DNA of 57,581 nt. Origin: an uncultured Campylobacter sp. (GTDB lineage Bacteria; Campylobacterota; Campylobacteria; Campylobacterales; Campylobacteraceae). Within the stretch, counting starts at the first letter, position 1. Each line of letters opens with the position of its first letter. A model generated the notes under the pieces. It ran no database searches. It saw only the letters and a program-made list of their open reading frames with translations, and was not told the origin of the DNA. The translations under genes and the position numbers were made by a program. The stretch is taken from contig NZ_CALIMY010000168.1 of assembly GCF_938045205.1 (NCBI RefSeq), forward strand, positions 1-57,581, read 5' to 3'. Of this stretch, positions 1 through 7,678 are shown one piece after another.

Positions 1-443
1 GTTTAGCAATATCAAACGGCGGTTAGATAGATTTATCCAAATTAAATTTAAACGATGTGTTTTAACAAGAGGTCTGGATAAATCTTGCCGTGCATATAAA
101 TTAAAATTTCATTTCAACGCCGTAGTGGCAGAATTTTTAAATTTAAATTTTACGCAAAGCCGCGTCCCTCGTGAAATTTAACGAGTGAAAATTCATACAA
201 AATTTAGCCCGCGAGAAAATAGACATAGGTTTTGCGAAAAGGAATTTTTAGAAAATGAAATGAGCGGTAGGAGGTCTTTTTAAACCCACCCTGCGTGCCG
301 GTCCGTAAAAACCGGCGCCCTTATAGCTTCACGAGCGAAGCTATAAGGATTTCGGACTAAATTTTGGCATGAATTCTGCGCGCTCGCGTAAATTTTACAA
401 GCCTGTATAGAAATTTCGCGAGCTTGCGCAAATTTCGCGCCGC
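1..443. other. Gene-free left edge
   Basis: No convincing coding sequence. It contains AAATTT-rich sequence, an 11-bp perfect inverted repeat (29-39 with 75-85, loop of 35 nt) and the hairpin listed separately. The left boundary of the window may cut an upstream gene, but no recognisable protein fragment is visible. Confidence 0.5.
320..347 (-). terminator. Hairpin downstream of the PLP-enzyme operon
   Basis: Perfect inverted repeat (CTTATAGCTTC / GAAGCTATAAG, 6-nt loop), extending to 12 bp with the flanking C/G pair and enclosed by a weak outer GTCCG/CGGAC pairing. On the minus strand a run of five T follows a few bases after the stem. It lies about 100 nt beyond the stop of the PLP enzyme, so it may terminate the cystine/transsulfuration operon. 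The T-run is not immediately adjacent, so this is only moderately convincing. Confidence 0.4.
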
Positions 444-1580
444 CTATTTTTTAGATTTTTCTAGCGCGGCGGTAAGGTCTGCTATGAGATCGTAGGCGTT
501 TTCGATGCCTATGGCTAGGCGCAGCAAATTTTGACTGATGCCGATGCGCTCTTGCAGCTCGCGCGGATAGCTCTCATGCGTCATCGACGCGGGGTGGCAG
601 ATCAGGCTCTCTACGCCGCCCAGGCTCACGGCTAGATCAAATAGCTCAAGGCTGCGCGCAAAGGTTTTATAGTCGTATTGCGGCTTAAGTACCAGCGAGA
701 TGACCGCTCCGATGCCGCTGGCTTGGCGATCTTGTATCTTTTTCTCGCTCTCAGAATGCGAGCCTGCGAAATTTACCGCCTCTACCGCAGGATTGCCGCG
801 TAAAAATTCTATTATCTTTAGCGTATTTTCGCTCTGACGGTCGAAGCGCACGCTTAGTGTTTTAAGCCCGCGTATGAGCGAATACGCATCGGTAGGCGAT
901 AGCGTCGCGCCCAGAGTGTTTTTCATAAACTGAATTCTTGCAGCAAGCTCATCGTCGTTCGTCGTAACGATGCCAGCGATCAGATCGGCATGTCCGCCTA
1001 TGTATTTGGTCGCGCTATAAACTACGACGTCTGCGCCGTGCTCTAGCGGGCGCTGATAATACGGGGTCAAAAAGGTATTATCCATCACCACAAGCGCGCC
1101 GTTTTTATGCGCGAGCTCGCTTATGCGCTCAATGTCGGTTACGCGCAAAAGCGGATTTGATGGCGTTTCGATGAACACCATTTTAACGTCGCTTGGAATT
1201 TCGGTGATCAAATTTAGATCGTCCACCAAGTCGTAATTGATCCCTTGATTTTTAAAAATCCCGCTTACGTAGCGATAGGTGCCGCCGTAGACGTTATTAT
1301 TTAGCAGCACGCGATCTCCGCTTTTAAGCAGCGCGAATGCAGCGCTCGTAGCCGCCATGCCCGAGGCTAGCGCGAAGGCGTATTTGCTGCCTTCAAATTT
1401 TGCAAAAAGTTCCTCGAAGGCGTTGCGCGTAGGATTTGCGCCGCGCGAATAGGCGTATTTGCCGAAATCATCCAGGCTTTCTTGCACGAAGGTGCTGGCT
1501 AGATATATCGGCGGAATCACCGCGTTGTGAGGGTTGGACTTAGCCTCTATGCCCTTTACGATTAGGGTGTCTATTTTCAT
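444..1580 (-). CDS. Transsulfuration PLP enzyme (cystathionine lyase/synthase family)
   Basis: 378 aa, normal length for the Cys/Met metabolism PLP-dependent family (MetB/MetC/MegL). Visible hallmarks: the PLP-lysine motif SATKYIGGHAD, the cofactor-binding segment GMAAT, the N-terminal YSRGANPT segment and ETPSNP. It cleaves or forms the C-S bonds of cystathionine, cysteine or homocysteine in the cytoplasm; sequence alone cannot separate beta-lyase, gamma-lyase and gamma-synthase. It is the last gene of an operon whose upstream genes encode a cystine-type ABC importer and starts 25 nt after the ATPase gene, so it probably processes imported cystine/cysteine or links it to methionine. The start ATG has a good SD (AAGGAG). 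Confidence 0.88.
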   Translation of the reverse strand: MKIDTLIVKGIEAKSNPHNAVIPPIYLASTFVQESLDDFGKYAYSRGANPTRNAFEELFAKFEGSKYAFALASGMAATSAAFALLKSGDRVLLNNNVYGGTYRYVSGIFKNQGINYDLVDDLNLITEIPSDVKMVFIETPSNPLLRVTDIERISELAHKNGALVVMDNTFLTPYYQRPLEHGADVVVYSATKYIGGHADLIAGIVTTNDDELAARIQFMKNTLGATLSPTDAYSLIRGLKTLSVRFDRQSENTLKIIEFLRGNPAVEAVNFAGSHSESEKKIQDRQASGIGAVISLVLKPQYDYKTFARSLELFDLAVSLGGVESLICHPASMTHESYPRELQERIGISQNLLRLAIGIENAYDLIADLTAALEKSKK

Positions 1581-1605
1581 ATTTTCTCCTTGAAATTTAA
1601 TGGAT

Positions 1606-2343
1606 TTAAAAGCTCATCGCTCCGATAAATTTAGCTATGCGCTCGTCGTTGCTACCGAAGAATTCCTCTGCGTCGCCGTCGAATGCGATAACTCCGCCGT
1701 CTAAGAATAAAATTCTATCTGCGATCTTGCGCGCAAAGCCCATATTGTGCGTGACGATGATAAGCGAGCGATCCTCTGCGGCAAGCTCGGCGATAGTCTT
1801 TAGCACCTGCGCCTCGAGTTCGGGATCAAGCGCGCTCGTAGGCTCATCCAGTAGCAAAAACTCAGGCTGCATCGCAAGCGCCCGCGCGATCGCTACACGC
1901 TGGCTCTGACCGCCGGAGAGGCGAGCCGGATACGCGCCAGCTTTATCCGCCATGCCGACCTTTTTTAGCAGCGCCATTGCATTTGCCTCGGCAAGTTCGC
2001 GTGGCTGTTTTAACACGTGTACGGGCGCTTCGATGACGTTTTGTAAGACGTTGAGGTGCGGAAAGAGATTGAAGCTTTGAAAAACCATGCCCGTATGCGC
2101 GCGGAATGGATGATATTCGCTTGTTTTATGCTGAGCGTCGAAATTTATCTTAAACTCGCCTAGCTGTAGCTCGCCGCCGTTTGGAATTTCGAGCAGATTT
2201 ATGCAGCGCAGCATCGTGGATTTGCCAGAGCCAGAGCTTCCTAAAATCACTGTCGTTTGCCCGTCGCGAAATTCTAAGCTTAGCCCATTTAGCACGACGT
2301 GATCGCCGAAGCGCTTAGTTAAGTTCGTAAATTTTATCATCAC
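1606..2343 (-). CDS. Amino-acid ABC transporter ATPase
   Basis: 245 aa ATPase of the polar amino-acid uptake (PAAT) family. Walker A GSSGSGKST, signature LSGGQSQRVAIARALA, Walker B LLLDEPTSALD and the switch histidine in IIVTHN are all intact. It energises import through the permease encoded just upstream; the two reading frames overlap by ATGA, implying translational coupling. With two FliY/TcyA-like binding proteins in the operon and a transsulfuration enzyme downstream, cystine is the most likely substrate (inference). Confidence 0.92.
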   Translation of the reverse strand: MMIKFTNLTKRFGDHVVLNGLSLEFRDGQTTVILGSSGSGKSTMLRCINLLEIPNGGELQLGEFKINFDAQHKTSEYHPFRAHTGMVFQSFNLFPHLNVLQNVIEAPVHVLKQPRELAEANAMALLKKVGMADKAGAYPARLSGGQSQRVAIARALAMQPEFLLLDEPTSALDPELEAQVLKTIAELAAEDRSLIIVTHNMGFARKIADRILFLDGGVIAFDGDAEEFFGSNDERIAKFIGAMSF

Positions 2344-3008
2344 ACGAACCTTGAAAATCGTCGCTCTAGCTTGGATTGTAAGAACGTAAGAAGGGTGCAG
2401 ACTGCTAGATAAAATAGCGCCGCCAGCACGTATAACGTGAGCGGATCGAATGCCCGCGCAGCAATACGTTGAGCGACCATAAACATATCGACCATCGTAA
2501 TCGAGGCTACGAGCGAAGTGTCTTTAAGCGTAGAGATAAATATATTTGATAGCGGCGGCAGCGATATGCGCGCTGCTTGCGGAGCGATAATACGGCGCAG
2601 AATTTGAGCGTAGCTCATGCCTAAAGAGGTAGCCGCCTCCCATTGCCCCTTTGGCACTGATAGGATCGCAGCTCGCACCGCCTCTGAAGCGTAAGCGCCG
2701 ATATTGAGGCTAAAGGTAATGATCGCAGCAGCCCAAACATCAAGTGTGATCCCGATGATTGGAAGCCCGAAATAGACGATAAAAAGCTGCACTAAAAGCG
2801 GAGTGCCGCGAAAAATCCAAATATAAATTTCGCTTAGCTGCTTTAAAATTTTAAAATTTGCGATGCGTGCGACCGCCGTCAGCACCGCAAGCACGAGCCC
2901 GAGCAGAAATGAGATTATCGTAAGCGGGATCGTAACTTGCAGCAGGGCTAGCGCCATCGGCTCTAGCGAGCTGCTAACAAGCTCTAGAATTCTGCTTGTT
3001 TCGTTCAT
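2340..3008 (-). CDS. Amino-acid ABC transporter permease
   Basis: 222 aa inner-membrane permease of the His/Glu/Gln/Arg family. Several hydrophobic segments are visible, and the EAA loop that contacts the ATPase is present (EAATSLGMSYAQILRRI, about residues 125-141). It overlaps its neighbours by ATGA on both sides, so binding protein, permease and ATPase are translationally coupled. Only one permease gene is present, so it should work as a homodimer. Confidence 0.92.
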   Translation of the reverse strand: MNETSRILELVSSSLEPMALALLQVTIPLTIISFLLGLVLAVLTAVARIANFKILKQLSEIYIWIFRGTPLLVQLFIVYFGLPIIGITLDVWAAAIITFSLNIGAYASEAVRAAILSVPKGQWEAATSLGMSYAQILRRIIAPQAARISLPPLSNIFISTLKDTSLVASITMVDMFMVAQRIAARAFDPLTLYVLAALFYLAVCTLLTFLQSKLERRFSRFV

Positions 3009-3754
3009 TTACTCACATCTTTGCCGAAATATTTAAGCGAAATTTCTTTTAGCTTGCCTTCGGCTTTGAGTTCGTTTAAGGCTTTGCTGATTTGATCTGC
3101 GAGCTCTTTATTGCCCTTCTGCACGATTGCAGCGCTATAATCGACATCTTTTAGCTTTGCGGCGATCTTAATCGGAGCGTCCGGACGTTGTTTTAAAAAG
3201 TCGTAAAATACGGTATTATCGCGCACGACGGTATCTACGCGGCGAGCGATCAGCAGCTCCATACTTTTGGCGAAACTATCGACGGTTACGTTTTGCGCGC
3301 CGTATTTTTTAGCGACTTGCGCCCAGTTGCTGGTAGCGGAGTCTGCATTTTTCTTGCCTTTTAAATCCTCGAAGCTTTTAATGTCGTTGTTATCTTTATG
3401 CACGATGATAGCTCCGTAAACGACGGTGTAGGGCACTGAATATTCATATTTTTTCTTGCGCTCATCAGTAATGCTTACTTGATTAAACACAGCGTCTGCC
3501 TTGCCTGCATCAAATGCTGCAAGCATCGCATCCCAAGGCGCGGTTAGAAATTCTATTTTTAGACCAAGCTTTTCGGCGACTGCGCGCGCGACATCTACGT
3601 CGTATCCTACGAGCTCATTTTTGTCGTTATAATACGAAAATGGCGAAAAGGTGCCTTCGGTAGCTACTTTAAGCGTGCCTTCGCGTAGCGTTTTAGCGTT
3701 TGCGACGCATATTAAAAGCGCGCACGCAAGCAAAGTTTTTATTAAATTTTTCAT
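3005..3754 (-). CDS. Periplasmic amino-acid (cystine-type) binding protein, copy 1
   Basis: 249 aa with a Sec signal peptide (MKNLIKTLLACALLICVANA) and an SBP_bac_3 fold. Typical features: YDVDVARAVAEKLG after the N-terminal lobe, the conserved APWDAMLAAFDAGKAD and VSITDERKKKY blocks, and a C-terminal LKEISLKYFGKDV. The ligand pattern resembles FliY/TcyA cystine binders. Directly coupled to the permease by a 4-nt overlap. It is a clear paralogue of the protein encoded just upstream (3848-4591), and the two carry near-identical motifs throughout. Confidence 0.9.
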   Translation of the reverse strand: MKNLIKTLLACALLICVANAKTLREGTLKVATEGTFSPFSYYNDKNELVGYDVDVARAVAEKLGLKIEFLTAPWDAMLAAFDAGKADAVFNQVSITDERKKKYEYSVPYTVVYGAIIVHKDNNDIKSFEDLKGKKNADSATSNWAQVAKKYGAQNVTVDSFAKSMELLIARRVDTVVRDNTVFYDFLKQRPDAPIKIAAKLKDVDYSAAIVQKGNKELADQISKALNELKAEGKLKEISLKYFGKDVSK

Positions 3755-3847
3755 AATTCCTCCAAAATTTTATGAGCGAAATTTAAAATGCAAAATTCCG
3801 CTCAGCTAAGTTTAAAATTCCACGCTTCAACTAAGCGGTCGTAGAAT

Positions 3848-4591
3848 TTATTCCGTAATGTCTTTGCCAAAATATTTAAGTGAAATTTCTTTCAGCACGC
3901 CTTTTTGCTTTAGCGATTTTAGCGCGGAATTTATCTGCGCAGTCAGCTCGTCGTCCTTTTTAAGCAGCACGGCGGAATAGATCGGCTCATTGCCTTGAGC
4001 TGCGATCTTTAGCGGTGCGTTCGGGCGCTGCTTCATATAGTCGAAAAATGTGATGTTATCGTTGATCGTAGCGTCTGCGCGACGAGCTATGATAAGCTCC
4101 ACGCCCTTGCTAAATCCGTCTGCCGTAACGATCTCGGCGCCATAGCTGCGCGCCATGTCAGCCCAGTTACTGGTAGCGGAGTGGACGCTTTTTTTGCCTT
4201 TAAGATCCGCAAAACTCTTAATCTCCTCGTTATCAGCTCGCACTACTAGCGCAGCATAAGCCACGGTATAAGGCTCGCTGAAATTATATTTTTTCTTGCG
4301 CTCCTGCGTGATGCTTACTTGATTCATCGCTATGTCCGCTTTGCCTGCGTCAAATGCCGCGAGCATCGCATCCCACGGCGCGGTTAAAAATTCCGCCTTT
4401 AGCCCTAGCTCTTTTGCTAGTGCGCGAGCGATATCGACATCAAAGCCGGTAAGATTATTTTTCTCGTCATAGAAAGAATACGGCGAGTAAGTCCCCTCTG
4501 TGGCTATTACGAGCGTGCCCTCTTTGAGCGTCTTAGCGCTTATGGTGGCGGTGATCAGCGCTGTTGCGAGCAGGGCTTTAAATATTTTCAT
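3848..4591 (-). CDS. Periplasmic amino-acid (cystine-type) binding protein, copy 2
   Basis: 247 aa, first gene of the operon, with a Sec signal peptide ending around ITATISA. It shares the APWDAMLAAFDAGKAD, VSITQERKKKY and LKEISLKYFGKDI blocks with the downstream copy and the same lobes. The two genes arose by tandem duplication and have diverged mainly in the ligand-facing parts, so they may deliver different disulfides or thioethers to a single permease (inference). A TATAAT box lies about 50 nt upstream. Confidence 0.9.
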   Translation of the reverse strand: MKIFKALLATALITATISAKTLKEGTLVIATEGTYSPYSFYDEKNNLTGFDVDIARALAKELGLKAEFLTAPWDAMLAAFDAGKADIAMNQVSITQERKKKYNFSEPYTVAYAALVVRADNEEIKSFADLKGKKSVHSATSNWADMARSYGAEIVTADGFSKGVELIIARRADATINDNITFFDYMKQRPNAPLKIAAQGNEPIYSAVLLKKDDELTAQINSALKSLKQKGVLKEISLKYFGKDITE

Positions 4592-4640
4592 TACATCTCC
4601 TTGAAATTTAGCTATCGCTCGCGCTGCGAGCAGATGCGCG

Positions 4641-4646
4641 ATTATA
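4641..4646 (-). promoter_or_regulatory. -10 box of the cystine operon
   Basis: TATAAT on the minus strand (ATTATA on plus), about 50 nt upstream of the first binding-protein gene, which has a GGAG SD. Campylobacter sigma-70 promoters are recognised largely by the -10 box; no clear -35 is seen. Confidence 0.5.
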
Positions 4647-4790
4647 TCGTGCGGAATATATAATTTTTATTAAAAATTTTAAATTTTAGTAAGACGTGAT
4701 ACAAAATTTCGCCTGTATGGCAAAGCTTTAGCGTCATATATTTTTAAAATTCTGACAGAGGTGATTTATAAAATTTCAAGTTTATTTGAT

Positions 4791-4979
4791 AAAAGTATCG
4801 CAGACCGAATTTGGCCTGCGATACAAAATAAAATTTGCAAGTATTTCGAGGCGATTTTTTTGAGTTAGAAGCTAAAATTTTGCGCAAGCTAGACTTCTGC
4901 TTGCAGTTGCGAGCGCAAGAGAAGCAAAATTTCTCTCAAAAGCGCTCGCAAGATAAGCCTTTTAGAAAAAGACGAGCCG
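4791..4979 (-). repeat. 3'-end repeat module, copy A (after proA)
   Basis: This stretch between the proA stop and its terminator recurs after fccA at 10241-10426. About 46 bp at 4813-4859 matches 10283-10328 with only about two differences, and 24 bp at 4871-4894 matches 10340-10363 with one mismatch. Both copies sit in the same orientation at the 3' end of a minus-strand gene and finish in a rho-independent-type hairpin. The rest of 4592-4790 holds only promoter and AT-rich sequence. Confidence 0.7.
4795..4824 (-). terminator. Terminator hairpin after proA
   Basis: GTATCGCAG and CTGCGATAC form a perfect 9-bp stem with an inner CC/GG pairing. On the minus strand the stem is followed directly by TTTTAT. 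It lies about 155 nt beyond the proA stop and forms one end of the repeated 3' module described separately. Confidence 0.65.
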
Positions 4980-6239
4980 CTAACGAATTTGTCCGCCTCC
5001 GCGGACGACGTATTTGTAGGTCGTGAGCTCCCTCACCCCCATCGGCCCTCTGGCGTGCAGCTTTTGCGTGCTTATGCCGATCTCGCTGCCGAATCCAAAC
5101 TCGCTACCGTCGCTAAAGCGCGTCGAGGCATTGGCGTAGACGACCGCGCTGCCGACTTCGTTTAAAAACCGCTCGACGTTTGTGTAGTTTTCGCTTAAAA
5201 TCGCGTCCGAATGCCCGCTGGAATGCGCGTTTATAAAGCTGATCGCCTCATCCGTATCTCGCACCGCGCGCACGGCTAGCACGAGATCCAAAAACTCGGC
5301 GCCAAAGTCGCTCTCGCCTGCAAGCTTGACGTTTTTAGCGCCTCGCAGCTCCGACTCGCACGCATTAAAAAGCTCCGAACTCACGCGAAACTCGACCTCT
5401 GGCATTTCGCGCACAAGCTCAGGCAAAATTTCGCCCGCCACGCGCTCATGCAAAAGCACGCACTCAACGGCGTTACAGACGCTTGGACGCTGGGTTTTGG
5501 CGTTTTTGATTATCTTTGCCGCCTCGCTCAAATTTGCGCTCTCATCGACAAAGATGTGGCAAACTCCCTCACCCGTCATGATTATCGGTACGGTCGCGTT
5601 TTGCGCGATAAAATCTTTTAAGCTCTTGCCGCCGCGCGGTATCAAAACGTCGATATACTCGCTCATTTTCGCCATGTGCGCTACGACTTCGCGTTCGGCG
5701 CTCTCCACGAGCTGCACTGCGCCTTTTGGAAGGCCAAATTTAGCCCCCGCCTCGTTAAATAAATTTACTAAAAAGATGTTCGAATTTAGCGCGCTAGCAC
5801 TGCCTCGCAGGATCGCTGCGTTGCCGCTTTTTAGCGCCAGAGCCGCCGCGTCGATACTGACGTTTGGACGGCTCTCGTAGATGATGCCGAGCACACCCAG
5901 TGGCACGCGCACGCGGCTGATTTGCATGCCGTTTGGATGGCTCCAGCCGCCTAGATTTTCGCCCACGACCTCTGCAAATCCCGCCACTTCGCGCACGCCC
6001 TGCGCCATCGCCTCGATACGGGCGTCGGTTAGCCTTAGACGGTCTAGCAGCGCCGCGTTAAGGCCCGATTTCTCGCCGCTTGCAAGGTCTTTGGCGTTTG
6101 CCGCTTTTATCGCATCCTTTTGCGCGAGCAGCTCGTCTGCCACGGCGTTTAAAATTTCAAATTTAGCCTTGCTACCAAGTCTCAAAAGCTCGTCGCAAGC
6201 GGCTTTTGCGCGCTTACAGATCTCTAAAATTTCGTTCAT
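4980..6239 (-). CDS. proA: Glutamate-5-semialdehyde dehydrogenase
   Basis: 419 aa, full length. It catalyses the second step of proline synthesis: NADPH reduction of glutamyl-5-phosphate to glutamate semialdehyde. Diagnostic segments: the ESRPNVSIDAAALALKSGNA block, LIPRGG, the catalytic cysteine in QRPSVCNAVE, and the C-terminal GSAVVYANASTRFSDG and GEFGFGSEIGIST-type region. The AAGGAG SD overlaps the stop codon of the upstream HEPN-like gene, so translation of proA follows that gene closely. proB lies upstream on the same strand, but the pair is separated by about 1.4 kb of accessory DNA. Confidence 0.96.
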   Translation of the reverse strand: MNEILEICKRAKAACDELLRLGSKAKFEILNAVADELLAQKDAIKAANAKDLASGEKSGLNAALLDRLRLTDARIEAMAQGVREVAGFAEVVGENLGGWSHPNGMQISRVRVPLGVLGIIYESRPNVSIDAAALALKSGNAAILRGSASALNSNIFLVNLFNEAGAKFGLPKGAVQLVESAEREVVAHMAKMSEYIDVLIPRGGKSLKDFIAQNATVPIIMTGEGVCHIFVDESANLSEAAKIIKNAKTQRPSVCNAVECVLLHERVAGEILPELVREMPEVEFRVSSELFNACESELRGAKNVKLAGESDFGAEFLDLVLAVRAVRDTDEAISFINAHSSGHSDAILSENYTNVERFLNEVGSAVVYANASTRFSDGSEFGFGSEIGISTQKLHARGPMGVRELTTYKYVVRGGGQIR

Positions 6240-6248
6240 TTTCGCTCC

Positions 6249-7004
6249 TTAATCATATTTATATTTTAAGTTTACCATATGGTTTAAATTTGATATATTT
6301 TTAAATGCATCATTTAGGTTAAACCCCAGTCGTAATAGCAAAATTTCAATATTTACAGTTATTGATTTTGCTTTGGTTTTTGGCGGATTATTGTGAAAGA
6401 TATCATTGCGTGCCTTACGAATCATAGAAAATACATTTAAAAGACTATTTTTTGTGCCGTATTCTGGCAACCCTTGCCCCTTGTATTTGCACACGCTTGC
6501 AAAAATATCTCTGAAATCGCTCCAATTCGAGCCTATGACGTTTTGCAAATCACCTAGCGTAAATAAATCAAGCACCTCAAAGCTATTCATTTGCTCTGTT
6601 AGATTAACCTTTTTGGTCTGCGCTATGTGGGCAGCTTGTTTTATTAGCTTCGCATTTTTTCCGTATAAAAACCAGTCGTCGGCGTTAGAATTTGAACTAT
6701 AAATTTCAGATAGTACTAGTGCAACTTTAGAACGCAATGCCGTTTCAAAAATATGGATGATTAAAAACATTTCGTGGTGCGATTTTATGCGTTTATTATA
6801 GATTGAAATGACTAAATCAAAGATGTCAACATTATTTTTGGCATATTTTTTAATAATGACGGCAGCTTCTTTACAAGCACCCAACAAATATTTATTGTGA
6901 AGCAGTGCAATAGAATTTTTAAGTTTACCAAAGCCTGGCATTTTCGTTGCATCACAGTCTAAGTTTTCACATAGTTTTTTACAGATTACACTTTCAAGAT
7001 ACAT
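6249..7004 (-). CDS. Abi-like protein with HEPN-type RX4H motif
   Basis: 251 aa. The segment IRKARNDIFHNNP near residues 195-207 carries an RX4H motif (R199, H204) typical of HEPN ribonucleases and Abi family proteins. The central FETALRSKVALVLSEIY and WFLYG segments also resemble Abi-like proteins. Known family members act as RNase toxins or phage-abortive factors; no activity is shown here. The gene is AT-rich compared with proA and proB and lies between them, ending 9 nt before proA. A possible TATTAT/TATAAC -10 lies just upstream. No standard antitoxin gene is adjacent. Confidence 0.6.
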   Translation of the reverse strand: MYLESVICKKLCENLDCDATKMPGFGKLKNSIALLHNKYLLGACKEAAVIIKKYAKNNVDIFDLVISIYNKRIKSHHEMFLIIHIFETALRSKVALVLSEIYSSNSNADDWFLYGKNAKLIKQAAHIAQTKKVNLTEQMNSFEVLDLFTLGDLQNVIGSNWSDFRDIFASVCKYKGQGLPEYGTKNSLLNVFSMIRKARNDIFHNNPPKTKAKSITVNIEILLLRLGFNLNDAFKNISNLNHMVNLKYKYD

Positions 7005-7018
7005 TTAATCATCTTTTG

Positions 7019-7120
7019 TTATAATAGTACCAATTTGGAGGTCTCATCGCTATGAATTAAGCGAGTATCCGAAAGGAAAGACACTCCAAATTCTATATTT
7101 TCATTCAAAATTTCACTCAT
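7019..7120 (-). CDS. Small ORF upstream of the HEPN-like gene
   Basis: 33-codon ORF starting ATG at 7120 with an AAGGA SD about 7 nt upstream; the stop lies 14 nt before the HEPN-like start. The encoded peptide is polar and not recognised. The ORF contains an imperfect inverted repeat (AATTTGGAG near 7032 and CTCCAAATT near 7084). It could be a leader peptide, a tiny antitoxin or chance. Confidence 0.25.
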   Translation of the reverse strand: MSEILNENIEFGVSFLSDTRLIHSDETSKLVLL

Positions 7121-7134
7121 TTTATTTCCTTGAC

Positions 7135-7227
7135 TTATAAAAAATCGCAAGCTACGCAGGCTAGTCTAGCAAAGAATATCGCCACTGCCGTACTTGTGGC
7201 AGTATTGTAAAGTATGCTTTTATTCAT
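7135..7227 (-). CDS. Tiny hydrophobic ORF
   Basis: 30-codon ORF with a single hydrophobic stretch (TAVAIFFARLACVAC). It lies immediately upstream of the 33-codon ORF. The SD is poor (GGGAGA too far away). It might be a remnant of a signal peptide or a small membrane peptide; chance is quite possible. Confidence 0.15.
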   Translation of the reverse strand: MNKSILYNTATSTAVAIFFARLACVACDFL

Positions 7228-7331
7228 TTTCTAAAAGATTTCTCCCTATGCTGTAAATTTACTATCAGCCAAACTCATGCCATAAATCCCTTTTTTAGCT
7301 ATTTCTCGGCATTATGCCCAACCTTCTCATT

Positions 7332-7633
7332 CTAATTCGCGCAGGGCGCTTTTGCGTAATCCGCCAGCTCATATCCGCGCAGTTCAAGAACGTCTAGCTC
7401 CGCCGTTTTTATCGGCGTCCGGTTCGTTAAATTTCGCCGCCCAAGCCGCGCCTTGCGCCGTAAATTTTAGCTTGATATTCTTTGGGGCTACCGCTTTCTC
7501 CCGCTCGGTGCGGTTTAGCGTGCTGCCTTGGTCCTCGTCGTTAGCCTCTATAAAAATTCTAGCGGGATTTGCCTCTTTGCACGCCCACGCCGTGCCCGCC
7601 AAGAGTAGTGCAAAAAAATATAATCTTTTTCAT
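7332..7633 (-). pseudogene. Small exported protein gene with two single-base frameshifts
   Basis: An ATG at 7633 with a strong SD (GGAGGG) begins MKK and goes out of frame at an A5 run (7626-7630). Removing one A gives MKRLYFFALLLAGTAWACKE, a clear signal peptide, which continues in frame for about 60 codons. A second A5 run (7406-7410) again needs one A removed; the frame then continues through LDVLELRGYELADYAKAP to a TAG at 7332. The repaired product is 99 aa and the 302-nt span minus two bases is divisible by three. The mature part is charged and unrecognised. Two identical errors fit either gene decay or homopolymer sequencing error. Confidence 0.65.
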
Positions 7634-7678
7634 CTTCGCCCTCCGTTTAAATTTAAATGCGCGAGCACGGCTAAAATT

